Of a DNA stretch of 64,000 nucleotides, positions 42,022 to 52,623 are shown in pieces. The notes below the pieces were generated by a model. The model saw only the letters and a program-made list of their open reading frames with translations. It was not told the DNA's origin and searched no databases. Made by a program: the position numbers and the translations under genes. The DNA is taken from assembly GCF_004764705.1 (NCBI RefSeq), contig NZ_SHLX01000016.1, positions 124,001 to 188,000 of the forward strand. The letters are read 5' to 3'. How positions within the stretch are numbered: position 1 is the stretch's first letter; each line of letters begins with the position of its first letter. The stretch comes from Paenibacillus cymbidii. Its GTDB lineage: Bacteria > Bacillota > Bacilli > Paenibacillales > NBRC-103111.

Positions 42022-43632
42022 ATGGCTATGAAGAAACACGCGTTGCCGTATGCGCTGCTGGCGACGACGCTGTTCGCGGTAACGGCGCTGTCCGCTTGTT
42101 CGGAAGGCGGCTCGAAGGGGGCGAATGCGACCGTTTCCCCGTCGGCATCGTCAGCGCCGGCTGCAAGCGCCAGCGCAAAACCGAAGGCGCCCGAAAAAGT
42201 GTACATCTACGACATCGGGCTGGCAACGAGTCTCGGCAAATCGAGCAAGCCGGAAGCGGTCAAGAAGGTGCAGCAAATCGTGCTTGAGCAGACCGGCATC
42301 GAAATCGTCACTGTACCGCGGTCGGCCGATTCGCCGAACGAGAAGCTCAACCTGCTGCTGGCCTCGAACGATCCGCTCGATCTGTTCGTCGGCACGATGG
42401 AGCAGCACCAGGTGAACGGCGCGGCAATGCCGCTGAACGACCTGCTGAACAAGTACGGATCGAACATTCGCAAGCAATGGCGGTCCGATTGGAGCATCGG
42501 TTGGGACGCGCTGACGACGCCGGACGGAAAAATATGGGGCATTCCGACCAACATGGCCAATTCGGGCAACCTGGTGCTCGTGCGCAAGGACTGGCTGGAC
42601 AAACTGAAATTGCCGCAGCCGACGACGATGGAGGAGCTCGAAACCGTGCTGCAGGCGTTTAAAGACAAAGATCCGGCAGGCAACGGCCAGACGATCCCGC
42701 TGCTGACGGATTACAATCCTTCGGCCGGATTGAACGGCATGAACGGCGCGCTGGCGGGCGGTTTCATGGACGTCGGCTACGGGGATTTCCTCGATACGGA
42801 CGGCAAAGTGAAGAAAGTGGTCTACAATCCCGGCTACAAGACGTTCGTCGGCGCAATGGCCGATTGGTACAAAAAAGGGCTGATCTACAAGGAATCGTTT
42901 GCGTTAAACCGCGACCGGCAGAACGAACTGATCAAACAAAATCGGGTCGGTGCCGCGGCAATCTATCAAACGCTCATGGGCGGCACAAACTTGAACGAGC
43001 TTCGCAAGGTTGCGCCGGAAGCCGAATACGTTGCGCTCGATCTGAAAGGACCGAAGGGGATTGCCGCCAGCCGCGGCAGCGCCAGCCGCTCCGGAATCAT
43101 GCTGAACAAAAACTCGAAGAACCCGGAAGCTGCGATGCGTTTGCTCGATTGGATTTTCTCCGATATCAAAAACTATTTCCTGTTGTTCTTCGGCATTGAG
43201 AACGACAACTGGAAATACCTTGACAAATCGAAAAATCAGGTGCAAATCAGGCTCAACTACGATTATCTCGGCGATCTGCTTCCGTTCACGACGCTCGCTT
43301 ATACGATGCAGTCGGTGATCGTCACCGAAGCGCCGTTGCCGGGCAAAGTGGATTATTCGGACTATTTGATCAAAAACGTGCAGTTCAATCCGAGCAAGTC
43401 GAAGGCGTACGGCATCGCGACCGTCGATTATCAGTTTGACCGCAAGGCGATTTCGGGAAAGGTACCGATGATGGCGGATATCGACCGGACGATCGACCAG
43501 GAAATTGTCAAGTTCGTCATGGGCGCTCGTCCGATGGCGGAATACGACAAGTTTCTCGCCGAGCTTAGCAAGGCGGGCCATGACACCCTGAGCGCCGTTC
43601 TTACCGAGGAATACAACAAATTCAAGAAGTAA
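42022..43632 (+). CDS. Extracellular solute-binding lipoprotein (sugar ABC)
   Basis: 536-aa lipoprotein: signal ALLATTLFAVTALSACSEGG with lipobox LSAC, a Ser/Ala-rich linker, then a family 1 (CUT1/LplA-like) binding fold (IDLFVGTMEQHQVNGAAMPL, IWGIPTNMANSGNLVLVRKD, WLDKLKLPQPTTMEELE). ATG 42022 follows GGGAGGG. Followed by two permease genes, so it delivers a sugar or sugar-acid to them. The ligand cannot be read from sequence; the LplA group commonly carries oligosaccharides or uronates. Confidence 0.9.
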   Translation: MAMKKHALPYALLATTLFAVTALSACSEGGSKGANATVSPSASSAPAASASAKPKAPEKVYIYDIGLATSLGKSSKPEAVKKVQQIVLEQTGIEIVTVPRSADSPNEKLNLLLASNDPLDLFVGTMEQHQVNGAAMPLNDLLNKYGSNIRKQWRSDWSIGWDALTTPDGKIWGIPTNMANSGNLVLVRKDWLDKLKLPQPTTMEELETVLQAFKDKDPAGNGQTIPLLTDYNPSAGLNGMNGALAGGFMDVGYGDFLDTDGKVKKVVYNPGYKTFVGAMADWYKKGLIYKESFALNRDRQNELIKQNRVGAAAIYQTLMGGTNLNELRKVAPEAEYVALDLKGPKGIAASRGSASRSGIMLNKNSKNPEAAMRLLDWIFSDIKNYFLLFFGIENDNWKYLDKSKNQVQIRLNYDYLGDLLPFTTLAYTMQSVIVTEAPLPGKVDYSDYLIKNVQFNPSKSKAYGIATVDYQFDRKAISGKVPMMADIDRTIDQEIVKFVMGARPMAEYDKFLAELSKAGHDTLSAVLTEEYNKFKK

Positions 43633-43714
43633 GCGCGAATGCCGCGTCCGTCTTTCCTTGCGCAAGCAGCGATAGCGGCGGGCGCGGCGACCGGCGGAAG
43701 GAGGATCGTTCGTC

Positions 43715-44632
43715 ATGTTTGCGCAATCCGTCGGCAGGATCAAACGCCATCGCCTTTATTACGCGCTTGTTGTACCGGGCCTGGCCTATTTTATCGTGTT
43801 CCATTATGCGCCGATGTACGGCATTATTATCGCCTTCAAGGACGTATCGCCGTTTGCGAATCTTTCCGGCATGCTGGCGGCGGATTGGGTCGGATTTATG
43901 CACTTTCGCCATTTTTTCCAGTCCTATTACTTCTGGAACATCATCGGCAATACGCTTGCGATCAGCTCTTACCGGCTCGGATTCGGGTTTCCCGCGCCGA
44001 TCGTGCTCGCGCTGCTGCTGAATGAGGCACATCACGTCCTGTTCCGGCGGACGGTCCAGACGCTTTCGTATTTGCCTCACTTTATTTCGATGGTGGTTCT
44101 CGCGGGATTGACGACCACGCTGCTCAACATGGATGGCGGTTTCGTCAATACGGTGTTGCTAAAGCTCGGCATCGAGCCGGTTATGTTCCTCGCGGACAAG
44201 TCGTATTTTCGTTCGGTGCTGGTAGTATCGGGCATCTGGAAGGAAATCGGCTGGGGCAGCATCATTTATTTGGCCGCCATCGCCGGCATCGACCAGCAGC
44301 TGTACGAGGCCGCCAAGGTCGACGGCGCCGGCAGGCTGCGCCAGACCTGGCATATTACGCTGCCGGGCATTCGGCCGATCGCGATCATTTTGCTGATTCT
44401 GCAGATCGGGCATGTGATGGACGCGGGGTTTGAGCAAATTTTTCTGTTGTATTCTCCGCCGGTGTACGAGGTGGCCGACATCATCGACACGTACGTTTAC
44501 CGGATGGGGCTCGTGGAGTTGAAATATTCGTTCGGCACCGCAGTCGGCCTGTTCAAATCGGTGATCGCGCTGATCCTGATCGTAGGGGCGAACACTGCGG
44601 CGCGCAAATTCGGCCAGGAAGGCATCTGGTAG
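43715..44632 (+). CDS. ABC transporter permease, LplB type
   Basis: 305-aa permease with six predicted helices. N-terminal HRLYYALVVPGLAYFIVFHY matches LplB proteins, and the cytoplasmic EAA loop is YEAAKVDGAGRLRQTWHITL. Start ATG 43715 follows GGAGGATC. It lies 82 bp after the binding-protein gene and 8 bp before the second permease. No ATPase gene is in the cluster; Bacillales importers of this class commonly share a general ATPase such as MsmX. Confidence 0.92.
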   Translation: MFAQSVGRIKRHRLYYALVVPGLAYFIVFHYAPMYGIIIAFKDVSPFANLSGMLAADWVGFMHFRHFFQSYYFWNIIGNTLAISSYRLGFGFPAPIVLALLLNEAHHVLFRRTVQTLSYLPHFISMVVLAGLTTTLLNMDGGFVNTVLLKLGIEPVMFLADKSYFRSVLVVSGIWKEIGWGSIIYLAAIAGIDQQLYEAAKVDGAGRLRQTWHITLPGIRPIAIILLILQIGHVMDAGFEQIFLLYSPPVYEVADIIDTYVYRMGLVELKYSFGTAVGLFKSVIALILIVGANTAARKFGQEGIW

Positions 44633-44640
44633 GTGATCCC

Positions 44641-45522
44641 ATGCGCCAGTCATTCGGAGAAAAAGCGTTCGGCGTGTTCAATTACGGCTTTCTTGCGGCG
44701 TTGTCGCTGCTGTTCGTGCTGCCGTTCCTGATCGTCGCTGCGACTTCGCTTGTCGGCGAGGACGAACTGATCCGTCGCGGCAGCTTCATTCTGTTCCCGC
44801 ACCGGCTCGACGGGGCGGCGTATCGGACGCTGCTGGACGGAGGATCCGCGCTGTATCGGGCATACGGCATTACATTGCTTCGCGTGACGATCGGCACGAT
44901 GCTGAATTTGCTGTTTACGGCGATGATGGCGTACGGTCTGTCGCGCAAATCGTTGCCGGGGCGGGGGACATTCATTTCGCTCGTTTTCGCCACGATGCTG
45001 TTTGGCGGCGGCCTCGTGCCGACGTTTCTGCTGTTGAAATCGTTGTATCTCGTCAATACGTTCTGGGTAATGATCGTCCCTTCGCTCATCAGCGCATGGA
45101 ATTTGCTGATTATGAAAAGCTTCTTCGCGCAAATTCCGGAAAGTCTGGAGGAAGCCGCAACGATCGACGGCGCGACGCCGTTGCAGCTGCTTATCCGCAT
45201 CGTCGTGCCGCTCAGCAAGCCGACGATGGCGACGATCGGGCTGTTTTACGCCGTGTGGCACTGGAACGCCTGGTTCGACGCGGCGATCTTCATCAACAAT
45301 CTCGATTTGATGCCGGTGCAGGTGCTGATGCGGCGCGTCGTGCTGTCGATGACAAGCAGCGACATGAACGCCGAGCTGATGGCCGATCTGTTGCATCGCC
45401 CGTCGCCGCAGTCGCTGCGCGGGGCGATGATTATCGTAACGACGCTGCCGATTTTGTTCGTTTATCCGTTTCTGCAGAAGCATTTCGTCAAAGGCGTTCT
45501 GATCGGTTCGATCAAAGGGTAG
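44641..45522 (+). CDS. ABC transporter permease, LplC type
   Basis: 293-aa six-helix permease of the LplC/YtcP type. It contains MLFGGGLVPTFLLLKSLYLVN, 20 of whose residues are typical of the family, and the EAA loop LEEAATIDGATPLQLLIRIV. The C-terminus LQKHFVKGVLIGSIKG is diagnostic. Only a weak GGTGATC precedes the ATG at 44641, so it is probably translationally coupled to the upstream permease 8 bp away. Confidence 0.92.
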   Translation: MRQSFGEKAFGVFNYGFLAALSLLFVLPFLIVAATSLVGEDELIRRGSFILFPHRLDGAAYRTLLDGGSALYRAYGITLLRVTIGTMLNLLFTAMMAYGLSRKSLPGRGTFISLVFATMLFGGGLVPTFLLLKSLYLVNTFWVMIVPSLISAWNLLIMKSFFAQIPESLEEAATIDGATPLQLLIRIVVPLSKPTMATIGLFYAVWHWNAWFDAAIFINNLDLMPVQVLMRRVVLSMTSSDMNAELMADLLHRPSPQSLRGAMIIVTTLPILFVYPFLQKHFVKGVLIGSIKG

Positions 45523-45568
45523 GCCATGAGTTTGGCCTCAATCCAGGGAAGGTACGGAGGTGCTGGCC

Positions 45569-47266
45569 TTGAAACAGGCACAAGCCCCGCGGCGCATGAT
45601 GCCGTCGGGAAAAATCGGGCCGTTCATCGTGCTCGGGGACGGCAGTTTGCTGTCGATTTACGTGGAAGGACGGAAGTCGGCGGAGTGGAGGAAGCTTGAC
45701 GTCGCGCAGCATTTGCTGTTGCGCCGATCGTCCGATGGCGGACGTACATGGAGCGAGCCGGAGGCGATCGTCTCCCATCCCGAACAAGGGGCGCTGGCGC
45801 TCGGTTATGCGCTGTTTGCGGATGCGGCCGGGCGCATTCACCAGTTGTATCTGGTGTTGTTCGACTGGGAGGAGCATCTGCCGTATGCGGAGCGGAAGAT
45901 CGAGATGCGCGCGATAACGTCGACGGACGAAGGACGCACTTGGTCGAAACCGCGGCTGATCGATTACGGCCATTCGTATACGGGTTCGATCAACGCCGTT
46001 ACGGTGCTGGGCAGCGGACGCATCGTTGTGCCGTTCTCTTATTTGTCGCAGCGCCAAACGGGTTGTTTCGTCAGCACGGCGATATACTCGGACGATCACG
46101 GGGAGTCTTGGCGGCGTGCGGACAGCGATTTGGCGCTCGATAACGGCGGCAGCGAAAGCGAGTCCGGCGCCGTCGAACCCGTCACCGTCGAACTGCCGGA
46201 CGGCCGCGTCTGGATGGTCATCCGCACGCAAGCGGGCAAGCTGTACGAGTCGTATTCGGCGGACGGCGGGACGACATGGAGCGCGCCGTCGCCGACGGCG
46301 TTCGTTTCCTCGAACGCGCCGGCCGGACTGCTGCGTTTGAAGGACGGCTCGATTGTGATGGTCTGGAACCATTGCAACGGCGAACCGTTCCGCGGCGGCA
46401 TCAGCTATGCGCGGCAGTCGCTTGTTGCCGCGATTCGCGGCGCGGACGGCACATGGCGCGGATATCGCGAAATTGTCGGCATGCGGCGCGGGGACGACGA
46501 TGATCAGCTGTATTGTTATCCGTGGATGGCCGAGCTGGAAGACGGCGGCGTGCTTGTCGGCTATTACGATGTGCATCTGGCCCGGTTTGAACAATCGCTG
46601 GTGTTTCGAACGGTGCGTTTCGATCCGGCCTGGCTGGCGGAGCCGGAGGCGGCGCTGGGTAAGGAGTTGTACGGGGAGGAACAGTTCGCGCAAGTGGCGG
46701 CGACGCAGGCAGGGGTGGACATGGCGCCCGGGCGGGAAGGTGCCGGCGCGTTGCGGTTGAATGTAGAGGAAAATGGGCCTTCAGCCGGCGTGACCTGGAA
46801 TTTCCCGTTGCTCGCCAAAGGAGAACTTGCGATAAAGCTTCGCACAGGGAACAGATTCGCCGGCGCCTACTTGACGCTGGCGGAGTCGTTCCTGCTGCCG
46901 GGCAACCGTCAGGCGGGCCTGTTCCGGATGCGGATTGAGCCGGAAGGAGGCTTGTCGGTTCAGCGTGCCAACGAAGGGCCGTATTTGCCGCTGCCCGGGA
47001 AAAAGCCGGCGGCTGTTGCGGGCGCGAACGGTGCTGCGGCTGCGGACGCTGGCGGCTGGCGCGAGTTTGTCATTGGCTGGGATTGCACGCGGGAGCTGGC
47101 CTCCTTGCGGGCAAACGGCGCGTTCGCCGGCATGCTGCCGCAGCTTGAGCGCGGCGGCGGCGTTTCTTATGTCCGTTTTCATCTTGAGGCGGAAGGCGAG
47201 CTGTTGATTGAATCGCTGCGCAGCATCGCACCGGCCGGGCAAAAAGAGGGGGAGTTGCGGCAATGA
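45569..47266 (+). CDS. Asp-box (BNR) propeller protein, sialidase-like, cytoplasmic
   Basis: 565-aa protein with a sialidase-type beta-propeller (about residues 10-340) and a C-terminal beta-sandwich domain of about 190 residues (GALRLNVEENGPSAGVTW onward). Four Asp boxes are visible: SSDGGRTWSEP, STDEGRTWSKP, YSDDHGESWRR and SADGGTTWSAP. There is no signal peptide, so it acts on imported material. The FRIP/YRIP motif of GH33 sialidases is replaced at the equivalent place by KIGP, removing the key Arg, so true sialidase activity is doubtful. The start is TTG at 45569, 8 bases after CGGAGG. It overlaps the next gene by 4 bp. Confidence 0.8.
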   Translation: MKQAQAPRRMMPSGKIGPFIVLGDGSLLSIYVEGRKSAEWRKLDVAQHLLLRRSSDGGRTWSEPEAIVSHPEQGALALGYALFADAAGRIHQLYLVLFDWEEHLPYAERKIEMRAITSTDEGRTWSKPRLIDYGHSYTGSINAVTVLGSGRIVVPFSYLSQRQTGCFVSTAIYSDDHGESWRRADSDLALDNGGSESESGAVEPVTVELPDGRVWMVIRTQAGKLYESYSADGGTTWSAPSPTAFVSSNAPAGLLRLKDGSIVMVWNHCNGEPFRGGISYARQSLVAAIRGADGTWRGYREIVGMRRGDDDDQLYCYPWMAELEDGGVLVGYYDVHLARFEQSLVFRTVRFDPAWLAEPEAALGKELYGEEQFAQVAATQAGVDMAPGREGAGALRLNVEENGPSAGVTWNFPLLAKGELAIKLRTGNRFAGAYLTLAESFLLPGNRQAGLFRMRIEPEGGLSVQRANEGPYLPLPGKKPAAVAGANGAAAADAGGWREFVIGWDCTRELASLRANGAFAGMLPQLERGGGVSYVRFHLEAEGELLIESLRSIAPAGQKEGELRQ

Positions 47267-48168
47267 TGGACCGGGAACGCATTCGGCATGGCATTCAAGG
47301 GCCGATTTCGTCGATCAGCACGCCGTTCGACAAGGACGGCAATATCGACGAGCGAGGGCTGCGCAACTGCGTGGAATACGCGATCGCCGCAGACAGCGGC
47401 ACGATTCTGCTGACGTACGGAGACAGCCTGTTCAGCGTCCTTACCGACCGCGAGATCGGGGACGTGACGCGCATCGTCACCGAACAAACGGCCGGGCGCG
47501 GACTGGTCGTGGGCGCCGGCAACTGGTGGACCGGCGAATCGATTCGTTTCGCGGCGTATTGCCGCGAAATTGGCGTCGACGTCTTCATGCCGCTGCCGCC
47601 GAACTGGGCCGGCTCGTGCACGGAGGAAACGTTGATCGCTCACTTCGAGCAAATTGCCGAAGTTATGCCGGTCATGCTGGTGACGGCGCTTGGCCCCGGC
47701 GTCGGCGTTCCGCTGCCTGCGATTGCGCGGCTGCTGGAGCGGGACAACGGCATCGTGGCGGTGAAGGACGATATTTGCGGCGCTTACGGACGCAAGCTTG
47801 CCGGTATGGCGAACGGTCGCTGGTCGTTTCTGTCCGGGGGGCGCAAGGAGAACCATCTGGATGTGCTGCCTTATGGAGCGGAAGCGTACTTGTCGATGTA
47901 TATGCGGTTTATGCCGTCTGTCGCCCACCGCTACTGGGCCGCGGTGGAGACGGGCGCAATATCCGAAGCGGCGAGCATCGTCCAGGAAGTCGACATGCCG
48001 TTCATGGCGTTCATCGCGGAGCTCGGCATGAACTTCGACGCCGTCATTCACGGCGCGATGGAGCTGGCCGGCGTAGCCGAAAGGTGGCGGCGGTTGCCCT
48101 ACAGCTCGCTCGACGACGCGCAGATGGAGCGGCTGGCGCAATTTCTCGAGCGGGTGAAACGCGGTTGA
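47263..48168 (+). CDS. DapA/NanA-superfamily lyase, divergent
   Basis: 301-aa class I aldolase-fold protein of the dihydrodipicolinate synthase/N-acetylneuraminate lyase superfamily. The Schiff-base Lys is kept in GIVAVKDDICGAYG. Other hallmarks are changed: the G(S/T)TGE loop reads LTYGD, and the YNxP tyrosine segment reads VTALG, losing the catalytic Tyr. The start ATG overlaps the stop of the sialidase-like gene (ATGA), and AGAGGGGGAG precedes it. It is likely to process a keto-acid or lyase product of the imported compound, not a standard DapA or NanA. A strong terminator follows. Confidence 0.8.
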   Translation: MMDRERIRHGIQGPISSISTPFDKDGNIDERGLRNCVEYAIAADSGTILLTYGDSLFSVLTDREIGDVTRIVTEQTAGRGLVVGAGNWWTGESIRFAAYCREIGVDVFMPLPPNWAGSCTEETLIAHFEQIAEVMPVMLVTALGPGVGVPLPAIARLLERDNGIVAVKDDICGAYGRKLAGMANGRWSFLSGGRKENHLDVLPYGAEAYLSMYMRFMPSVAHRYWAAVETGAISEAASIVQEVDMPFMAFIAELGMNFDAVIHGAMELAGVAERWRRLPYSSLDDAQMERLAQFLERVKRG

Positions 48169-48185
48169 GGCAGCTCGATCATGAA

Positions 48186-48230
48186 AGGACCTCCTGCTCC
48201 GCTTGGCGGCGGAACAGGAGGTCCTTTTTC
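48186..48230 (+). terminator. Terminator of the sugar-uptake cluster
   Basis: AGGACCTCCTG...CAGGAGGTCCTTTTT with an inner GCTCCGC/GCGGAAC-like pairing. Confidence 0.88.
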
Positions 48231-48241
48231 GTCTGTTTTGA

Positions 48242-48433
48242 AATAAGCCATGTTTGATTGGCTATTCCGCCAAAAATGGCGGGTAGCAGCAAAATAGCCA
48301 GCGAAATCGCTGGCTATTTCTTTGAAAAGCTTGATTTTGAAGCGATTTGGCCCCAATAGCCAGTATTTTTACTGGCTATTTGTAATGAATGGGGTGAAAG
48401 CAGGCGAATAAGCCATTTTTTGATGGCTATTTC
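48242..48433. repeat. Four-hairpin AATAGCCA/TGGCTATT element, copy 2
   Basis: A 192-bp element with four hairpins: h1 48242-48266 (bulged A), h2 48292-48319 (perfect 12-bp stem, 4-nt loop), h3 48355-48380 (perfect 10-bp stem, 6-nt loop) and h4 48405-48433 (bulged A like h1). It aligns along its full length with copy 1 at 27551. It lies between the terminator of the sugar cluster and the convergent CHASE2 cyclase gene. Confidence 0.85.
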
Positions 48434-48446
48434 GTGACGGGGACGC

Positions 48447-50240
48447 TTAGGCCGGCGCCTTGACGATGCCGAGCACTTCGTACAGCTTGACCGGCACCGA
48501 TTTGCCTTTCATCATTTTTTCGCCGATGCAGTTGTATTCGAAATAATCTTTCGTCAATTCGTAGGTAGCTTCGGAAACAAGCACCTGGTTCGGCTGCGTG
48601 TTCGATTCGATCCGCGCCGCCGTGTTGACGTTGTCGCCGATTGCCGTATAGTCGACCCGCAAATAGGAGCCGATGTTGCCAACGACCACTTGGCCGGTGT
48701 TGATGCCGATGCCGACGGCGATCGTTACGCCGTATTTCTCCAGCACGTCGGCGCGCACCTTCTCCATCCCTTTCTGAATCTCAAACGCCGATTTGACCGC
48801 ATAGTAAGGATGGTGCTGCACGTCGAGCGGCGCGTTGTACAGAATCATCGCGGCGTCGCCGATGAATTTGTCGATCGTGCCGTGGTTGGCGAGCGCGCGC
48901 TCCGTAATCAAGTCGAACATCATGTTCAGGAAGCCGACGACTTCTTCCGGGCTCAGCTTCTCCGACAGCGGCGTAAACCCGCGCACGTCGAGGAACAGAA
49001 CGGTAAGCTCCTTGCTGGTGCCGCCCAGCTTGATCTCTTGGTCGCTGGCGGCGATTTCCTTGACAAGCTCCGGCGAAATGTATCGGCCGAACTGTTTGGT
49101 GATATAGTTTTTCTGCTTCGTTTCGAAATACGTCTTGATCGAGATGTTGACAAGGAACGTGAGCAGCAAGGCGGCGATCGGGTTGACCACGTTGACGAAC
49201 AAGCCTTGCGAAGCGAACAGCCAATATTGGCCGCCCAGCGCGATCGCGAGCAGCACGAACACGGCGATAACGCTGTACGTCGGGCGCAGCAGCCACGTCA
49301 GCAGCAGCGCAAGCGCGATCATGACGGCGATCAGGAGGCGCGTCAGGCCGATGCCGGCGTCTTTGATGTGACTGTCGTTGATCAACTGGTTGATGATGTT
49401 GGCGTGCACGTAAATGAGCTTCGTCTTCTTTTCGATCGGCGTTTTGCCGTCGTCGTTCTCGAAGCCGTTGGCGGTGAAGCCGACCAGCACGATGCGGTCC
49501 TTCAGCTTGGGCGCCTTGTTGACGACATCGACGAACGGAATCGTCTGGAAGTCGGAGAACAGCAGATCGTAGCGGATTGCCATTTCCTTGTTCGGGTATT
49601 TGTCCAGCTGCGATGTGACGTCGACGCCGGCGATTTCGGCCGCCTTGACGGCCATGGACGGCAGCGGCGCCGCGCTGTTCGGCACTTTGACCTGCAGGAA
49701 CGTGTTGCGGATGACGCCGTCCTTGTCGAGATCGGCGTTGATGTGGGCCGTTTGCGTCACTTTGCCGAACAGCTCGAGCGACGAAGTCAGCCCTTTCGCT
49801 TCAATCGGGCCGTTCTTCGGATGATAGGCGGTCGACGTGTTGTCGAAGTCGTACGAACCGCCTTCGAACACGGCCTGCGCGGGGAAAATGATGTTCTTGT
49901 ACTTGCCGAGCGTTTCGGCAAGCTTCTTGTCGCTTTCCGCATTGGCGCCGGCTTCGTTGAACATGACGTCGAAGGCGATGACCTTGGCGCCGGCGTTCTC
50001 CAGGTTCTCGATCAGCGGGATGTATTTGGACCGATCCCAGGGCCATGCGCCGTTCTCTTTGAGCGACTTGTCGTCGATGCCGACCACGACGATGTCCTGG
50101 TGATACTCCTGCGACATCGAGTTTCTCATGTTGAAATCGTAAAGCGCGTTGCTCAGCACCGAAAGCGAGCTGACGAGCAGAAAACAAATCAGCACGATCG
50201 GGATGTTGCCTATCAATGACACTTTCAGTTGTTTCTTCAT
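48447..50240 (-). CDS. CHASE2-domain adenylate/guanylate cyclase
   Basis: 597-aa membrane nucleotide cyclase. TM1 is at residues 10-30, an extracytoplasmic CHASE2 domain spans about 35-300 (VVVGIDDKSLKENGAWPWDR, VIAFDVMFNE, RIVLVGFTANG), three helices follow (about 308-385), and a class III cyclase domain lies at about 415-585. Cyclase residues are FLDVRGFTPLSEK (first metal Asp), DKFIGDAAMI (second) and VDYTAIGDNVNTAARIE. ATG 50240 follows AAGGGAG. It is divergent from a FecR-domain gene, a pairing common for CHASE2 cyclases, implying shared sensing at the cell surface. Confidence 0.9.
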   Translation of the reverse strand: MKKQLKVSLIGNIPIVLICFLLVSSLSVLSNALYDFNMRNSMSQEYHQDIVVVGIDDKSLKENGAWPWDRSKYIPLIENLENAGAKVIAFDVMFNEAGANAESDKKLAETLGKYKNIIFPAQAVFEGGSYDFDNTSTAYHPKNGPIEAKGLTSSLELFGKVTQTAHINADLDKDGVIRNTFLQVKVPNSAAPLPSMAVKAAEIAGVDVTSQLDKYPNKEMAIRYDLLFSDFQTIPFVDVVNKAPKLKDRIVLVGFTANGFENDDGKTPIEKKTKLIYVHANIINQLINDSHIKDAGIGLTRLLIAVMIALALLLTWLLRPTYSVIAVFVLLAIALGGQYWLFASQGLFVNVVNPIAALLLTFLVNISIKTYFETKQKNYITKQFGRYISPELVKEIAASDQEIKLGGTSKELTVLFLDVRGFTPLSEKLSPEEVVGFLNMMFDLITERALANHGTIDKFIGDAAMILYNAPLDVQHHPYYAVKSAFEIQKGMEKVRADVLEKYGVTIAVGIGINTGQVVVGNIGSYLRVDYTAIGDNVNTAARIESNTQPNQVLVSEATYELTKDYFEYNCIGEKMMKGKSVPVKLYEVLGIVKAPA

Positions 50241-50501
50241 AACCGGCTCCCTTATGAGAATATTTCCAAACACTCCCCACCATCATACAAAATTCCCGAT
50301 GTTCCAACAACGCTATTTGTGTGAGTACCGCCACATTTTTGCAACTATTTACGGCATTCGACAAATTCGCAATTGTCATTTGAAAATATTGAAATTACAA
50401 TAGAAGGTAGCGTCATAGAGAGAAAGGAGAGGGCCTTGCCGAGGTTGACACGGGTCAGTAATGAAGGTGAAAATATACCGATTCGAATGGAGGAATTTGG
50501 G

Positions 50502-52589
<2,088 letters not shown>

Positions 52590-52623
52590 TCGGCCAACCA
52601 TATCAGGATACAAGGAGAAACCG

